A DNA stretch of 64,000 nucleotides from Streptomyces spectabilis (GCF_008704795.1 NZ_CP023690.1:7574501-7638500), one strand, 5' to 3'. Counted from the first letter of the stretch, positions 1 through 10,600 are shown. Numbers and translations: made by a program. Notes: a model not told the origin generated them from the letters alone.

Positions 1-28
1 AGCCTCGCCAGGGAATACTGGCGAGGCT
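1..28. terminator. Bidirectional hairpin terminator at window edge
   Basis: Perfect inverted repeat with 11-bp arms (AGCCTCGCCAG at 1-11, CTGGCGAGGCT at 18-28) around a 6-base loop. It is followed on the plus strand by a T-rich tract (tcttgcttttt) at 29-39. It lies just past the stop of the minus-strand immunity gene at 56. It can therefore terminate that operon, and it also has the T-tract for a plus-strand transcript entering from outside the window. Confidence 0.8.
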
Positions 29-55
29 TCTTGCTTTTTCTCTCCTATTTCAGTT

Positions 56-547
56 TCAGCTGGATTCTCGCCAGCGAGTCACAGCTTGTCGACAGGTGGA
101 GAGGGCAAAAGATCCGAAATCATTTCCGAGCCTCTCCAGGTCCTCCCGATCCGTAGCTCCCGGATTCCAGACGAGCACGGGATACTCGCCGTCCTGATCT
201 TCCTGGGAGGCGTCAAGGACAACTAGGCCACCCATTCCGTCAAACATTGTAACGATCAGGCCGGATGGCATTCCGTACTGATTGCGAGCATCCAGAGTTT
301 CCGATACGGAGCCCAGCAGTTTTTGTCCCATGGCGGGCGTCTGGTAGATACCAAGAAATTCTTCTCCTGCTATATCCCAGGTGCCAAACTCTTCGATTAG
401 GAGGCGGTATGAGGGAGGGAGTGTTGCACCTAGATCGCGCTCGGCTGCTGCCACCTCCCCTGCGCTGCATCCGTCAGCATGGTTCGCAATATCCTCGTTC
501 TCGCGAATCAGCTGGATCAGTCTCTCGCTCGCCTCGACAGCGTTCAT
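56..547 (-). CDS. SMI1/KNR4-family immunity protein
   Basis: About 163 residues. The central pattern (E-x-x-LG-x-x-LP-x-x-Y-x-x-L-x-x-x-G) and the following strand-rich part match the SMI1/KNR4 fold, a common immunity family placed directly after polymorphic toxins. It probably binds and blocks the nuclease tip of the preceding RHS protein in the cytoplasm. The start at 547 is preferred because the toxin stop and this ATG share a base (TAATG), with a purine-rich GAGAGGA about 10 bases upstream. An in-frame ATG 33 bases earlier (580) would overlap the toxin. The gene is visibly more A+T-rich than the window average: I counted 34 G/C in bases 481-540. Family call is firm; pairing with the toxin is inferred from position. 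Confidence 0.85.
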   Translation of the reverse strand: MNAVEASERLIQLIRENEDIANHADGCSAGEVAAAERDLGATLPPSYRLLIEEFGTWDIAGEEFLGIYQTPAMGQKLLGSVSETLDARNQYGMPSGLIVTMFDGMGGLVVLDASQEDQDGEYPVLVWNPGATDREDLERLGNDFGSFALSTCRQAVTRWRESS

Positions 548-3500
548 TATCCGCCAAATCCTCTCGCTCGATCCTTCCAATACTGGGTCTTCCAGCTATT
601 GAAAGCGTCTCGGTCGATTCCGCTGGGGATCTTGGTGCCTGCCTTCCAGTGCAGCTGGTTGTAGTTACCGAAGTGCATCGAGTGCGTCACCTCGGCAATT
701 GGGCCGTCCTGTGTCTGGAGCATGTGATGGAGGTTCATCGGCTTATTGTCCGGCCCCATTGGGGCGAGGCCCTGCTTCATTCTCTTCAGATTGCTTCTAC
801 CATATTTGTCCGCAGGTGAGACATAGTCTGGATTCGTCAGGTCATCCCGTTGATAAACGCGCTGGCCGTCGTAGTCGGTCTTCGTCCAGCAGTTTGAGTT
901 GTGAACCAGTACTGGCGTCTCGCCCGCCAGCACATAGTACGTGTGCAGGCCCTCGATGGTGAGGTTGTAGGTGCGCTGGTGGTCGCGGTACTGGCGGGTA
1001 GCGGCCACGGTGACCGTGCGGCCGTCGTCCGTGCGGAGGGTCGTGCCGGGCTTGAGGTCGCCGGCTTCGATCCAGTCCTTCTGGTCGACGGACCAGAAGG
1101 GGTGTTCGTAGGTGGCGGTGAGCTTTTCGGGGCCGTCGGGGGTGGTGATGGTCAGTTCGGTGAACTGCTTGTCGTCGTCGGTGACGATGGTCGCGGTGAC
1201 TTCGCGTTCGCTGGTCTCCCCGGTCTCCGGGTCGGTGGCCAGGACCTTGTCACCGAGTTCGACGTCCTCGATGTCCTTGGTCGAGCCGTCGGCCAGGAGG
1301 ACGTCGGTGCCGGCGAGGAAGCACTTGCAGCCGGAGGGAATTCCCTTACCGGTCTTGCCTACCGCTTCCTCCCCCTTCTCGGCCTTCTTGAGGCCCTTGG
1401 CTATACCCTTGAGCGGTTTGAGGATCTTGCCCCACGGCAGGATGTCCATTCCGGTTTCGGCGCACTCCACGGTGACGCCGGGGTGCGTGCCGCAGGTCTT
1501 CCACGAGTTGAAGTCGGGAAGCATCATCTTCGGCACGTCTTTTGCGCCGCCACCGGAAAAGAAGCTCCTCAGGTGAGGAAGTATCCCGTCGCTCATGCGA
1601 CCAAATGGGTTCCCGGGAAGGCTGAACCCGGTCTGCGTCATCGAGCCACCACCGCCGCCGGTGTACAGGGCGTTGCTCGTGGACCCGCTGCCGCCCCAGT
1701 AGCCGCCGCCGATGCTCCTGCCTCCGCCGCCTCCGCCGCCGAAGCTCCTGCTGGCATTGCTGTCCGAGTTGAGGTAGGAGACAGCTCTGCTGGCCAGCCG
1801 CTGAATTGACTTGCCGATACCGCCGATGATGTTGGAAATCGAGAACTGGCCCGTAGCGTCGGAGTACACCACCGGGCTGTTGTTGCCGTAGGCGTAGCCG
1901 TTCATCTGCTGCGGGTCCGTCAGGTCCATGATCGGGTCGGCGGAGATGAAGCGGCCCGTGGTGGGGTCGTATTCGCGGGCGCCGAGGTGGATCAGGCCGG
2001 TGGAGGCCGTGTCGTCGGTGCCGCCGACGAACGTCTTGGTGCCGGGCCAGGCCTTGGGCTGCTCGCCGCGCGGGCCGCCGAAGGGCAGGGTGCGGCGCTG
2101 GTTCAGCTTCAGGTCCGCGGCGGCGACGGAGAGCTGGCCGGTGCCCTGGTGGTCGGCGGTGGTGAAGGTGACCGTGCCGTCGTCAGCGGTGACGGCCTCG
2201 TGTCCGCCGCCCAGTGGGGTGTAGCGGGTGGCCTTGGCCTTCGAGGCGCCCTTGGGGAGGGTGACTTCGGTGTGGCCGAGGTAGAGGGTGGTCTCCGTCG
2301 GGGTGCGGGCGATCAGGCGGTTGCCGTCGGTGTCGTAGAGGTACTCCGTGGTCTTGGTCTTGGCCTTGCGGTTCCCGCTGGAGTCCGGTTCGGTGACCTT
2401 GGCCAGGTGGCCCTCGGCGTCCCAGGTCAGCTTCTGGGTGTCACCGCGCAGGGTGCGGGTGGTGGTGTTCCCGGTCGCGTCATAGCCGTAGGAGTCCTTG
2501 GTGGCGGTTCCGCCGGGCTGCTGAGTGGTGACCGAGGTCAGGGTGTGCGGCTGCGCGGCACCCGGCTTGGGGTACTCGTAGGTGCGCTGGGTGTCCTTGG
2601 CCTTGTCGCCGCCTGCGCCGCTGGTGTCGTGGAGGGTTTCGGTGAGGCGGTTGCCCGCCTTGTCGTAGGTGTAGGAGTGCCAGTACGGGGCCGGACCGCC
2701 GATCTTGTCACCGGCCGGGGCGGTGCCGCAGGCCTTGTCGCCCTGGGTCCACGCGTCCGTGAGGCGGCGCAGGTAGTCGTAGGTGAAGCACTGGGTGTCG
2801 GTACCGGTGCGCGAGACGTCCGAGACGGACAGGATGTTGCCCGCGTCGTCGTAGCGGTAGGTGTCGTGCTGGTCGACGCCCGGCTGGTCCTCGCGGTCGA
2901 CGCGGGAGGTGGCCAGGCGCTGGGTGCCCCACTCGTAGGTGTTGGTGGCCCAGATCTTCTTGCCGCCGGAGGCGCCCAGCGTGTGCTGGAGCGGCTTGCC
3001 CGTCAGCGAGTAGCTGGTGTCGCCCTTGAAGCCGTCGCCCAGGACGGACAGCGGGCGCAGGGTCTCCTTGTCGTAGGTGGTGTTGTAGCTGCCGCCGGGC
3101 AGGGAGCCCGCCTTGGAGTAGCTCACGCCTCCGACGAGGCCGGAGGTCAGGTACTGGGTGCCGGTCTGGTAGGTGCCGGCCAGGGCGCCTTCCTTCTCGG
3201 GGATCACCACGGCGGACTTCGTCGGCCGGTAGAGGGAGTCCAGCATGGTGACCTTGGACGTGTACGCGGCCCCGTCCACGTAGCGCGTGGACTCGGCCAG
3301 CTGGCCCTTGGCCCCGTCGATGGTGTCGTAGACCCACTTCGCGCGCAGTGCGCCGGTGGGGCCGCCCTCACGCAGCTCGGTCGCACGGCCGAGGTTGTCG
3401 TAGACGTGCGACAGGACGGTCTCGCGGGCGTCCCTGGTCTCGGTGACCTGGCCGCGGTCGTCGTACGTGGTGGTCGTCCTGCCCTTGTCCGGGTCGTCGG

Positions 3501-6500
3501 TGCTTGTCTGACGGCCCATCTGGTCGTAGCCGTACGACCACGTGTTGCCGGCCGGGTCCGTCACCTTCGTCAGTTCGCCACGCGGCGCGTAGGTGTACTT
3601 CGTGGTGTCGAACTCCGCGTCGACGCTGCGCTTGTGGTACTGGCGCAGCTCTGTGGTGCGGCCGCGGGCGTCGGTGAGGGTGGTGGCGGCGGTGTCGCCT
3701 TCGGGCGGGATGACCGTGGTGCGGTCGCCGCCGTGGATGGTCCTGGTGGTGGCCAGGACCTTGCCGCCGTCACCGTTGCCGGCGATCTGCTGCTCCTGGA
3801 CCGGGCGGCCCAGGCCGTCGTAGGTGGTGCGGATCTGGGACTCGACGCTCAGCGCGTTGTCCGGCTGGAACAGGTCGCGGTTCGGGTTGCCCCCGGTGTA
3901 GTAGGGAGCGAACGTCTTGGCCGGCAGGCCGCGTTCGTCGTAGAAGGTGTCGGAGAGGACGCGGCCGCCGTCCGGACCGACCGCCTGGGTCTGGCGCTCG
4001 CGCAGGAAGCCGTCGTAGAGGGTGTACGAGGCGATCTGGCCGCCGTTGTTGTTCAGGGTCTGGGTACGGACCGCGACCGGCTTGCCCTCGTCGACGAAGT
4101 ACGTGAACTCGTAGCTCGGGATCTGGCCGGCGCGGCGGTCGGGCAGCCACACCTTGGACGAGCGGCCGAGCGCGTCGTACGACAGCTCGGTGCGCTTGCC
4201 GTTGGTGTCCACGGTGGCCGACGGCTGGCCGCGCAGCGGCTCCAGTTCGGTGACCGAGGTCTGCGCCGAATCGGGGTCGGCGGCCTTCGCCGGGGGCGTC
4301 GTCTCGGTGACCTTGGACGCGAAGCCGGTGGCCGGGCTGTAACCGGTCGTGGAGGTACGGCCGTCCTTGCGCACGCTGCGGACGGGGTCGCCGCTGCCGG
4401 TGACCGTGACGTCAGCGGTCAGGTCGGTGGCCGTCAGCTGGCGGCCGTAGTCGTCGAAGGTCGCGCCGGACTCCAGGTAGGTGGCCTTGGAGCCGTCGTG
4501 CTTCTTCAGCGTGGCGGTCGCCGTGGCGTCGCCCTTGGTGGGGGCCTCCCCGTAGGCACCGCCGTCGTAGGCGGTCCGCACGTCGGAGACCACGGCCTTG
4601 GCGCGGTCAGGTGTGTCCGCGCACGCGCCCGTGACCGTCTCCACGCGCGACGGCAGCATCAGGAGGTTCTTGTCGGCGTTGGTGGCGTAGGTGGTGCGGG
4701 TGCACTGGTTGTCGGAGGCCGTGGTGCTGTCACCGCGGTCGTCGACCTGCACGGGGCGCCCCGCGACGGTGTCGTACTCCGTCGAGACGGAGGTGGTGCG
4801 CCAGTCCTTGCCCGCGCCGTCGTCAAGGGAGGTCCAGGTCTTGCTGTGCGAGGTGCCGGTGAAGTTGGCGGTCACCGTGCCCCAGTCCCGTACCTTCTTC
4901 GCCGTCTGGTGGTGCCAGGGGCGGTTCACGGTCTTGGACAGCACCTTGCCGCCCGGACCGGAGTAGGCGACGGTCTTGTACTCGTGACCGGCCGCGGACT
5001 CGTGGTCGGTGATCGGGTCGCCCTCGTCGTCGCCCAGCGCGACGTCGACGGACTTGGTGCCGCCGGAGGGTTCCTTGCGGTCGCCGTCCATGCCGCGCAG
5101 GAAGTAGGAGTCGGCCTGCGTCTTCAGCGCGTCGCCGCCGCCCTGGCCGCCCGTCCGCACGCGGACGTGGCCGTAGCCGCGCCACTGGGACCAGGTCTTG
5201 AACTTCTTCTTCGTCAGACCGTCGTCATCGTCGTAGTGCCAGGCCGCGTCGCCCAGGTAGTCGTACGTCGTGACGGCGTCGGGTGCGCCGCCGGTGCGGT
5301 CGGTGGTGGTCGTGGAGGTGACCACGTACTTGTTGAACCACTGCTTCTCGGGGTCGTCCGCCGAGTCGCCGCCGATGTACTGGGGGAAGCAGCGGGTGGT
5401 GTTGGAGTGCGGTGTGGGCAGTGCGTCCCACTTGCAGGCCGGGGCCGAGTAGTTGACGTCGACCTGGCCGCCGGACTCGTCGGCGATCGTGGACAGGCGG
5501 TCCTTGATGAACGGGGCGTACCCGTCCCCGGTCTTGTCCAGGCGGTTTTCGAGCTGCGTGTAGGAGAAGGTGGTCCGCGGCAGCGTCACCGCGGGCTCGG
5601 CGGTGTGGCCGGTGCGCTCGACGGAGCCGAGGAGCAGCTGGTAGTCGACGTCGGCCTTGCCCCAGCGGTGGCGCAGCTTCCAGGAGTCGACCTTGCTGTA
5701 GGCGTCGCCCTTGAGGACCTGGGTGGTCACACCCGTCAGACGCTTACGGGTGAAGAAGGACGGGGAAAGGCGGCCCTTGTCGCACTTGCTGCCCGCCTTG
5801 CAGTTCAGGTCCCACGGCGTGTCGTACCAGTAGTAGGCGTCCTTCTCGATGTCCTTGCAGTCCGTCTTGCTGTCGACGATGCACCGCTCCGACGTGGTGA
5901 AGTCGACCTTGGCCAGCGGCTTGCCGCTGTACATGGCGGAGGACTTCAGGCCGTACTCGATGCGCTCGAGCGAGCCGCCGCGCGTGTAGGGCGTGTCGTT
6001 CTCGGCCTTGAGGTTGCGGCCGTAGGAATTCTTCTCCTCGTCGTAGTAGTACGCGATGGCGTTGCCGCGCGGGTCGACGACGTAGTCGAGGTTCCAGCGC
6101 CACGCCTGCTGGCACCAGGACTCGGCGAAGGAGTCCTTGTGGCAGGGCTCACCGCTGTCGTTGCCGAAGACCGGCACCGTCCAGGCGGAGTTGGTGGTCG
6201 CCTTGCCGTCCTTCCAGCCCGGCAGACGGTTGTAGCCGAAGTAGTACCGCACGCCTTCGGGGTCGGTCAGGCGCCAGTACTCGCCGTCGTTGTCCCCGTT
6301 GCCGCGGTTGGTCGACGTCAGCTTCTTGATGCGGCTGCCGTCGTCCTGCTGGAACTTGAACTCGTCGTCCCCGGCCGGGACGAGCTCGCCGCCCTTGCCG
6401 TTGAACGTGATGAACGCGTTGTCGTAGTCCCAGCACTGGTCGCCGGGCTTGTTGCCGTCCGCGTTCTTCTGCCCGTCGTCGGCGCATCCCTTGTAGCGGC

Positions 6501-7506
6501 GCTCGATGAAGCCGGGCCACAGATCGAAGCCGTCACCGACCCAGGAAGCCTGGTTGTTCGTGTTGCCGGTGCGTCCGTCCATCGAACCCGAGGAGTACGA
6601 CAGGCCCACGTTCGGCTTCAGCTCGCCCGGAACCTCCGGTACCGGCATGTCGTACGACCAGGAGAAGTCACCGGTGCGCAGATCCGTGTCCCACTTCGCC
6701 GACGGGGACAGCGAGGTCGCCTTGTAGTCGCTGTTCTTCCCCCCTTCCTCAGCGACCGCCGCCAGCAGGGTCGGGCCGGAGGCGCGCAGGGTGACCGCGT
6801 TCGCGGTCAGGGTCTGCTTCTCGGTGTCGTTGACCGTGCGGACCGGCTTGCCGGTACGGCACTTGTCCTTCGAGGGCGCGTCGAGTGCGCAGCCGGGCAG
6901 CTCGACGAGCGTGAGGCGGGAGGCGTAGCCGCCACCGAAGGCCTCGGCGAAGCCGGAGTAGTCGACCTTCGTCTGGACCGTGCCGGCCTTGTCGGCCTTG
7001 CGGTCTCCGGATTCGAGGGTGAACAGCAGGCCCTTCACGCCCGCTCGTTCGGCGGCCTTCCGGCTCAGTACGCGGGCCTCCACGCCGCCGCGAGCGGCGG
7101 GACCGGGCTCGGTCGCGCCACGGCGTGCGGAGCGGGCGGCGGTGTCCTTCGGAGCGCCGACGGACAGGGGCAGCCCCTTGGCCCGCTTCGGGGAGCCGGC
7201 GGCGGCCTTCGGCGCGGCATCCGGGACGGTCACCACGGCCGAGCCGGGGCGCGGCCAAGCGGCCTTGGGCTTTCGAGAGGGCGTCGTCGGCCCGTGGTCC
7301 GTCTTGCGCGGCTGGGCCTTGGCGCCGTCCCGGCCCTTGACGGGCTTCTCCGCCGAAGGAAGTCCGGGGCGTCCGTCGCTGTCAGCGGTCGCCGTCGACG
7401 TGGTGGCCGCTTGCAGCAGCGTGCCCACCATCACGGCGGACACGGCCACTGCCACTCTCCGCCGTAGCCACTTGTGGCCACGGCGTGGTCTGGATATGCC
7501 GTTCAT
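547..7506 (-). CDS. RHS-repeat polymorphic toxin with Hint module and LHH nuclease tip
   Basis: About 2319 residues, secreted. Order of parts: twin-Arg/basic N-terminus with a hydrophobic segment ending near residue 41 (signal peptide); SpvB/RHS-type shell region from about 300; many YD/RHS repeats at about 1100-1840; RHS core motif (GAREYDPTTGRFISADP) near 1840; Gly-rich linker near 1940; Hint autoprotease at about 2061-2204, starting CFLAGT, with the TxxH-like TYEH block and ending VLVHN; C-terminal tip of about 114 residues with NLHHMLQ near 2258. The tip matches the LHH clade of HNH/EndoVII nucleases. The RHS shell should encapsulate the tip and Hint cleavage should release it. The start at 7506 has AAGGGA upstream; a start at 7548 would place 14 non-signal residues ahead. 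The target (neighbouring cells) is inferred. Confidence 0.92.
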   Translation of the reverse strand: MNGISRPRRGHKWLRRRVAVAVSAVMVGTLLQAATTSTATADSDGRPGLPSAEKPVKGRDGAKAQPRKTDHGPTTPSRKPKAAWPRPGSAVVTVPDAAPKAAAGSPKRAKGLPLSVGAPKDTAARSARRGATEPGPAARGGVEARVLSRKAAERAGVKGLLFTLESGDRKADKAGTVQTKVDYSGFAEAFGGGYASRLTLVELPGCALDAPSKDKCRTGKPVRTVNDTEKQTLTANAVTLRASGPTLLAAVAEEGGKNSDYKATSLSPSAKWDTDLRTGDFSWSYDMPVPEVPGELKPNVGLSYSSGSMDGRTGNTNNQASWVGDGFDLWPGFIERRYKGCADDGQKNADGNKPGDQCWDYDNAFITFNGKGGELVPAGDDEFKFQQDDGSRIKKLTSTNRGNGDNDGEYWRLTDPEGVRYYFGYNRLPGWKDGKATTNSAWTVPVFGNDSGEPCHKDSFAESWCQQAWRWNLDYVVDPRGNAIAYYYDEEKNSYGRNLKAENDTPYTRGGSLERIEYGLKSSAMYSGKPLAKVDFTTSERCIVDSKTDCKDIEKDAYYWYDTPWDLNCKAGSKCDKGRLSPSFFTRKRLTGVTTQVLKGDAYSKVDSWKLRHRWGKADVDYQLLLGSVERTGHTAEPAVTLPRTTFSYTQLENRLDKTGDGYAPFIKDRLSTIADESGGQVDVNYSAPACKWDALPTPHSNTTRCFPQYIGGDSADDPEKQWFNKYVVTSTTTTDRTGGAPDAVTTYDYLGDAAWHYDDDDGLTKKKFKTWSQWRGYGHVRVRTGGQGGGDALKTQADSYFLRGMDGDRKEPSGGTKSVDVALGDDEGDPITDHESAAGHEYKTVAYSGPGGKVLSKTVNRPWHHQTAKKVRDWGTVTANFTGTSHSKTWTSLDDGAGKDWRTTSVSTEYDTVAGRPVQVDDRGDSTTASDNQCTRTTYATNADKNLLMLPSRVETVTGACADTPDRAKAVVSDVRTAYDGGAYGEAPTKGDATATATLKKHDGSKATYLESGATFDDYGRQLTATDLTADVTVTGSGDPVRSVRKDGRTSTTGYSPATGFASKVTETTPPAKAADPDSAQTSVTELEPLRGQPSATVDTNGKRTELSYDALGRSSKVWLPDRRAGQIPSYEFTYFVDEGKPVAVRTQTLNNNGGQIASYTLYDGFLRERQTQAVGPDGGRVLSDTFYDERGLPAKTFAPYYTGGNPNRDLFQPDNALSVESQIRTTYDGLGRPVQEQQIAGNGDGGKVLATTRTIHGGDRTTVIPPEGDTAATTLTDARGRTTELRQYHKRSVDAEFDTTKYTYAPRGELTKVTDPAGNTWSYGYDQMGRQTSTDDPDKGRTTTTYDDRGQVTETRDARETVLSHVYDNLGRATELREGGPTGALRAKWVYDTIDGAKGQLAESTRYVDGAAYTSKVTMLDSLYRPTKSAVVIPEKEGALAGTYQTGTQYLTSGLVGGVSYSKAGSLPGGSYNTTYDKETLRPLSVLGDGFKGDTSYSLTGKPLQHTLGASGGKKIWATNTYEWGTQRLATSRVDREDQPGVDQHDTYRYDDAGNILSVSDVSRTGTDTQCFTYDYLRRLTDAWTQGDKACGTAPAGDKIGGPAPYWHSYTYDKAGNRLTETLHDTSGAGGDKAKDTQRTYEYPKPGAAQPHTLTSVTTQQPGGTATKDSYGYDATGNTTTRTLRGDTQKLTWDAEGHLAKVTEPDSSGNRKAKTKTTEYLYDTDGNRLIARTPTETTLYLGHTEVTLPKGASKAKATRYTPLGGGHEAVTADDGTVTFTTADHQGTGQLSVAAADLKLNQRRTLPFGGPRGEQPKAWPGTKTFVGGTDDTASTGLIHLGAREYDPTTGRFISADPIMDLTDPQQMNGYAYGNNSPVVYSDATGQFSISNIIGGIGKSIQRLASRAVSYLNSDSNASRSFGGGGGGGRSIGGGYWGGSGSTSNALYTGGGGGSMTQTGFSLPGNPFGRMSDGILPHLRSFFSGGGAKDVPKMMLPDFNSWKTCGTHPGVTVECAETGMDILPWGKILKPLKGIAKGLKKAEKGEEAVGKTGKGIPSGCKCFLAGTDVLLADGSTKDIEDVELGDKVLATDPETGETSEREVTATIVTDDDKQFTELTITTPDGPEKLTATYEHPFWSVDQKDWIEAGDLKPGTTLRTDDGRTVTVAATRQYRDHQRTYNLTIEGLHTYYVLAGETPVLVHNSNCWTKTDYDGQRVYQRDDLTNPDYVSPADKYGRSNLKRMKQGLAPMGPDNKPMNLHHMLQTQDGPIAEVTHSMHFGNYNQLHWKAGTKIPSGIDRDAFNSWKTQYWKDRARGFGG

Positions 7507-7579
7507 TGCGTGAATCAGATCCCTTGTATGCCGCCGGTGATGCGGCATGCCTGACTGCCCGTCGCATGCGGGCAGGGTC

Positions 7580-7609
7580 GGTGACTATGAACAGGTGGTG
7601 ACTATGAAC
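7580..7609. repeat. 13-bp direct repeat upstream of RHS gene
   Basis: GGTGACTATGAAC occurs at 7580-7592 and again at 7597-7609, a 17-bp period. It lies about 75-100 bases upstream of the RHS start codon (7506) and downstream of the hairpin that follows the LamG gene. Two identical boxes in a short intergenic region suggest a regulator site or a duplicated promoter element. No function is shown. Confidence 0.6.
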
Positions 7610-7631
7610 TGGTACGGAAGTGAGGTACGGG

Positions 7632-7660
7632 CGGTGGGCCCCGGCAGACGGGGCCCACCG
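7632..7660. terminator. Hairpin between LamG gene and RHS gene
   Basis: Perfect inverted repeat with 12-bp arms (CGGTGGGCCCCG / CGGGGCCCACCG) and a 5-base loop, 15 bases past the LamG stop at 7675. There is no clear U-tract, as is usual in high-G+C actinobacteria. It could terminate or attenuate transcription from the LamG gene so that the RHS toxin needs its own promoter. Confidence 0.65.
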
Positions 7661-7674
7661 TGCGGGCGGTCAGC

Positions 7675-10600
7675 TCAGTCGTCCGTGGGAACCTCGGTCG
7701 GAACGTCCATCGTTCGGTTCTCCATCCGCTGAATCTGGGCGTCGGACAGAGCACCCTGGAAGACCCACACGTCGTCGACGGCTCCGGGGAAGTGCTCCCC
7801 CCACGCGCCGTCGGTCTTCGTCCGGCCGACCTGGAGCGACTTGGACGCCTTGAAGGCCAGCGTGTCCTCCGACCAGGACACGAGGTCCTGGCAGCCGGAT
7901 TCGTCGGCCTCGCCGTCGCCGTCGGCATCGCCGCACGCGACTTCCTGCAGCGCCCCGTTCACATACAGGCGGGCCTCCTTGGAGAACCCGTCGTAGACGA
8001 CCGCCAGGTGATTCCACAGGCGCGCGTCGGTGAATTCGGTGTGGGCGATGCTCTTGACCGAGGCCTTGGAGTCGTCCTCGTCCGGGATGGCCAGCTCCCA
8101 GCGTCCCAGGCCCTCGGGGTCCTTCTTGTCGGGCACGAATCGCACGGTGAACGCGCTCTGCCGGTTGCCCTCCGCGCTGACCAGCGCGACCTGGTGCTTG
8201 GGAAGCGCGGCTGCCCTGGCCCAGGCGGTCACGGTGTAGCTGGTGCTGGTGCCAATCGGCATGCCGCTGGTGGCGGCGTAGCCGCTGGTGCCGTTCAGGT
8301 CCAGACCATGATCGTCGACCATTCCCTCGCCGGGCTTGGCGCCGCCGTGGAGGTTTAGCGGCCGGTCCTCGTCGGAGGAGTCCGGCGTGGTGGCCGGGTT
8401 CGTGCCGGTGACGGTCTCGAAGTTCCAGCGGCCCTTGACCAGCGGGCGCTGCTTGAACATCTGCCGCACTTCCTCGGCCGAGACGGGCCTATCCAGCAGG
8501 CGCACGTCGTCGACGGTGCCGGGGAAGTGGTTCTTGACCTGCCCGTCGTAGGAACCGGCGCCGATGTACATGGACTGATCGGCGTAGAACGCTCCGGCCA
8601 GCTTGGTGGTACCGGCCTCGGACCCGTTCACGTACAGCGTCAGGGTGTCGGCGACCGTGTCGTGCACGCCCACCAGGTGGGCCCACTCGCCGACGTACGC
8701 CTGGTCGTCCTCGGGCTGCATGGCCCGGATGGGTTTGGCGTCGGCGGCATCGGAGGAGTACTGGTTGACCGCCCACCGGTTGTAGGCGGAGGAGTAGTAC
8801 AGCTCGAAACCGGGAGCCTTCCTGCCTGCCTGCGCGGTGATGATCGCTGCCCCGTCCGGTTTCCTGCTGAGCTTGGCCCAGGCCGAGACGGTGAAGCTGC
8901 GCGAGGTGTTCACGTGCGGGCCGCTGTTCTTGCCGATCCGGGCGTAGCCGTCACTGCCGTTGAACCTGGCCGCCTTGCCCGACACGCCCTGCACGCCGGT
9001 GGTGACGCCGCCCTGGTACGCGGCCGGAAGCACGCCGCCGTAGCCGGTGATCTCCTTGGCGTCCGGCTTCTCGTCCAGGTCGAAGACCGCGACCGCGGGA
9101 CGGCCGGGGTCACCGGCGCTCTCGTGCGCGCGCAGCTTGTCGACCTCGTCCTGCGCGAGCGGCTTGTCGAAGAGCTGCACCTCGTCGATCGCACCGGGGA
9201 AGAAGGCCGAGGGCGTGCCGCTGTAGGAGGCCGCCCCCAGCTGGAAGCCGCGGCGGGCCTCCCACGGGTCGGCGTAGGCGGTCTGCCCGACGAGCTTGCC
9301 GTCCACGTACAGCTCCAGGACGTCACGCGCCGAGTCGTAGGAGCCCACCAGGTGCGTCCACTTGTCCACGCTGACACCACCGGGCTTGTCCGCCATGACC
9401 CGGGCGATGCCCGCGTCGGGGGTGTCGGACTTGTACTGGTTGAACGCCCACCGGTCGTACTTCTGCGTGTAGTACAGCTCGAAGCCCGGGCTGTGGTTGC
9501 CCGGCTGGGTGGCGATCACCGCGGCACCCTCGGGCATCTTCGACGGCTTGGCCCACGCCGAGACGGCGAAGCCACGGCTGGTGTCCACGACCGGAAGGTC
9601 ACTGGCGGCATAGCCGTCGCTGCCGTTGAAGGAGACCGCGGAGCCGCGCGCACCGGAAGCACCCGGGGTGGTTCCACCGTGCATCTGCAGGGTGCGCGGG
9701 GGCGTCGAGCCCTTGGCCTCGCTCGCTCCCTTGGGTTCGTCCAGCGACCAGGACGCACGGTCGGGCTGGCCCGCCTTGACCCGGAACTCGTACGTATGGA
9801 TCTCGCTGCCGTTGCCGGCCGCGTCGAAGGACTGCGCGGTGATGAAGTTCGGGCCCGCCTCGGCAGGCAGCGCGGACAGCGTCCTGGCGGCACCGCCCGT
9901 TGTGGTGATCTTGTTCTTCGAGCTGGGGTTGACGTTGATGCCGTACCGGTAGGACGTCACGTCCTTCTCGGCGGCGTTCAGCTCGAACTTCCCGTACTTG
10001 CCCACCCCGTCGTACCACGGGTCCTTCGGGTCCTCCGAGTCGGAGGCCGGGTAGTCGCTCGAGGTGATCGAGGGCCCCTTGGGGACCTTGGTGTCGTGAA
10101 CGAAGTAGCAGGCGGTCGGGTCTCCCGCGTAGGACCACGGCGAGTACTGTGCCCCGTCATAGACCCGTGCGTACCAATTGACCTGCTTGTTCTCCGGAAT
10201 CGAACCGGGCAGGCTGATGGAGAAGTCGGAACCGGACTTCTTGGCGGAGGTGCGGTCGGGCTTCCAGCTCCCGGTCTTGCCGTTACCGGCATCCCACATG
10301 GCCTGGAACTGCACCGAGACGCTGTCCCCGTCGGGGTCCTTCACCTTCTTGGCGCGGATCTTCCCCAGCGTCCGCACCCGCGGTGCGCTGCCCGGCTTCG
10401 CGCAGACGCCTCCGTACTCCATGCGCAGCTGCGCCATCTTCAGCTGAGACGGCGGGCGGTTGTACTTCACCCGCAGGAACGCCTTGTCCGAGAACCGCTT
10501 CCAGCCGTAGGCGTCGGACTCGCTGCCGGCCCGCAGACCGAAGGTCATCGTCGACGCCTTGCCGTCGGCGGCGCCCTGGAGGGCTGACTTCACCGAGAAC

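Noticed and set aside
1987..7467. 1826-codon open frame on the plus strand opposite the RHS gene
   Set aside because: It is an antisense shadow caused by high G+C codon bias; composition is Gly/Val/Arg-rich, and there is no ribosome site or domain.
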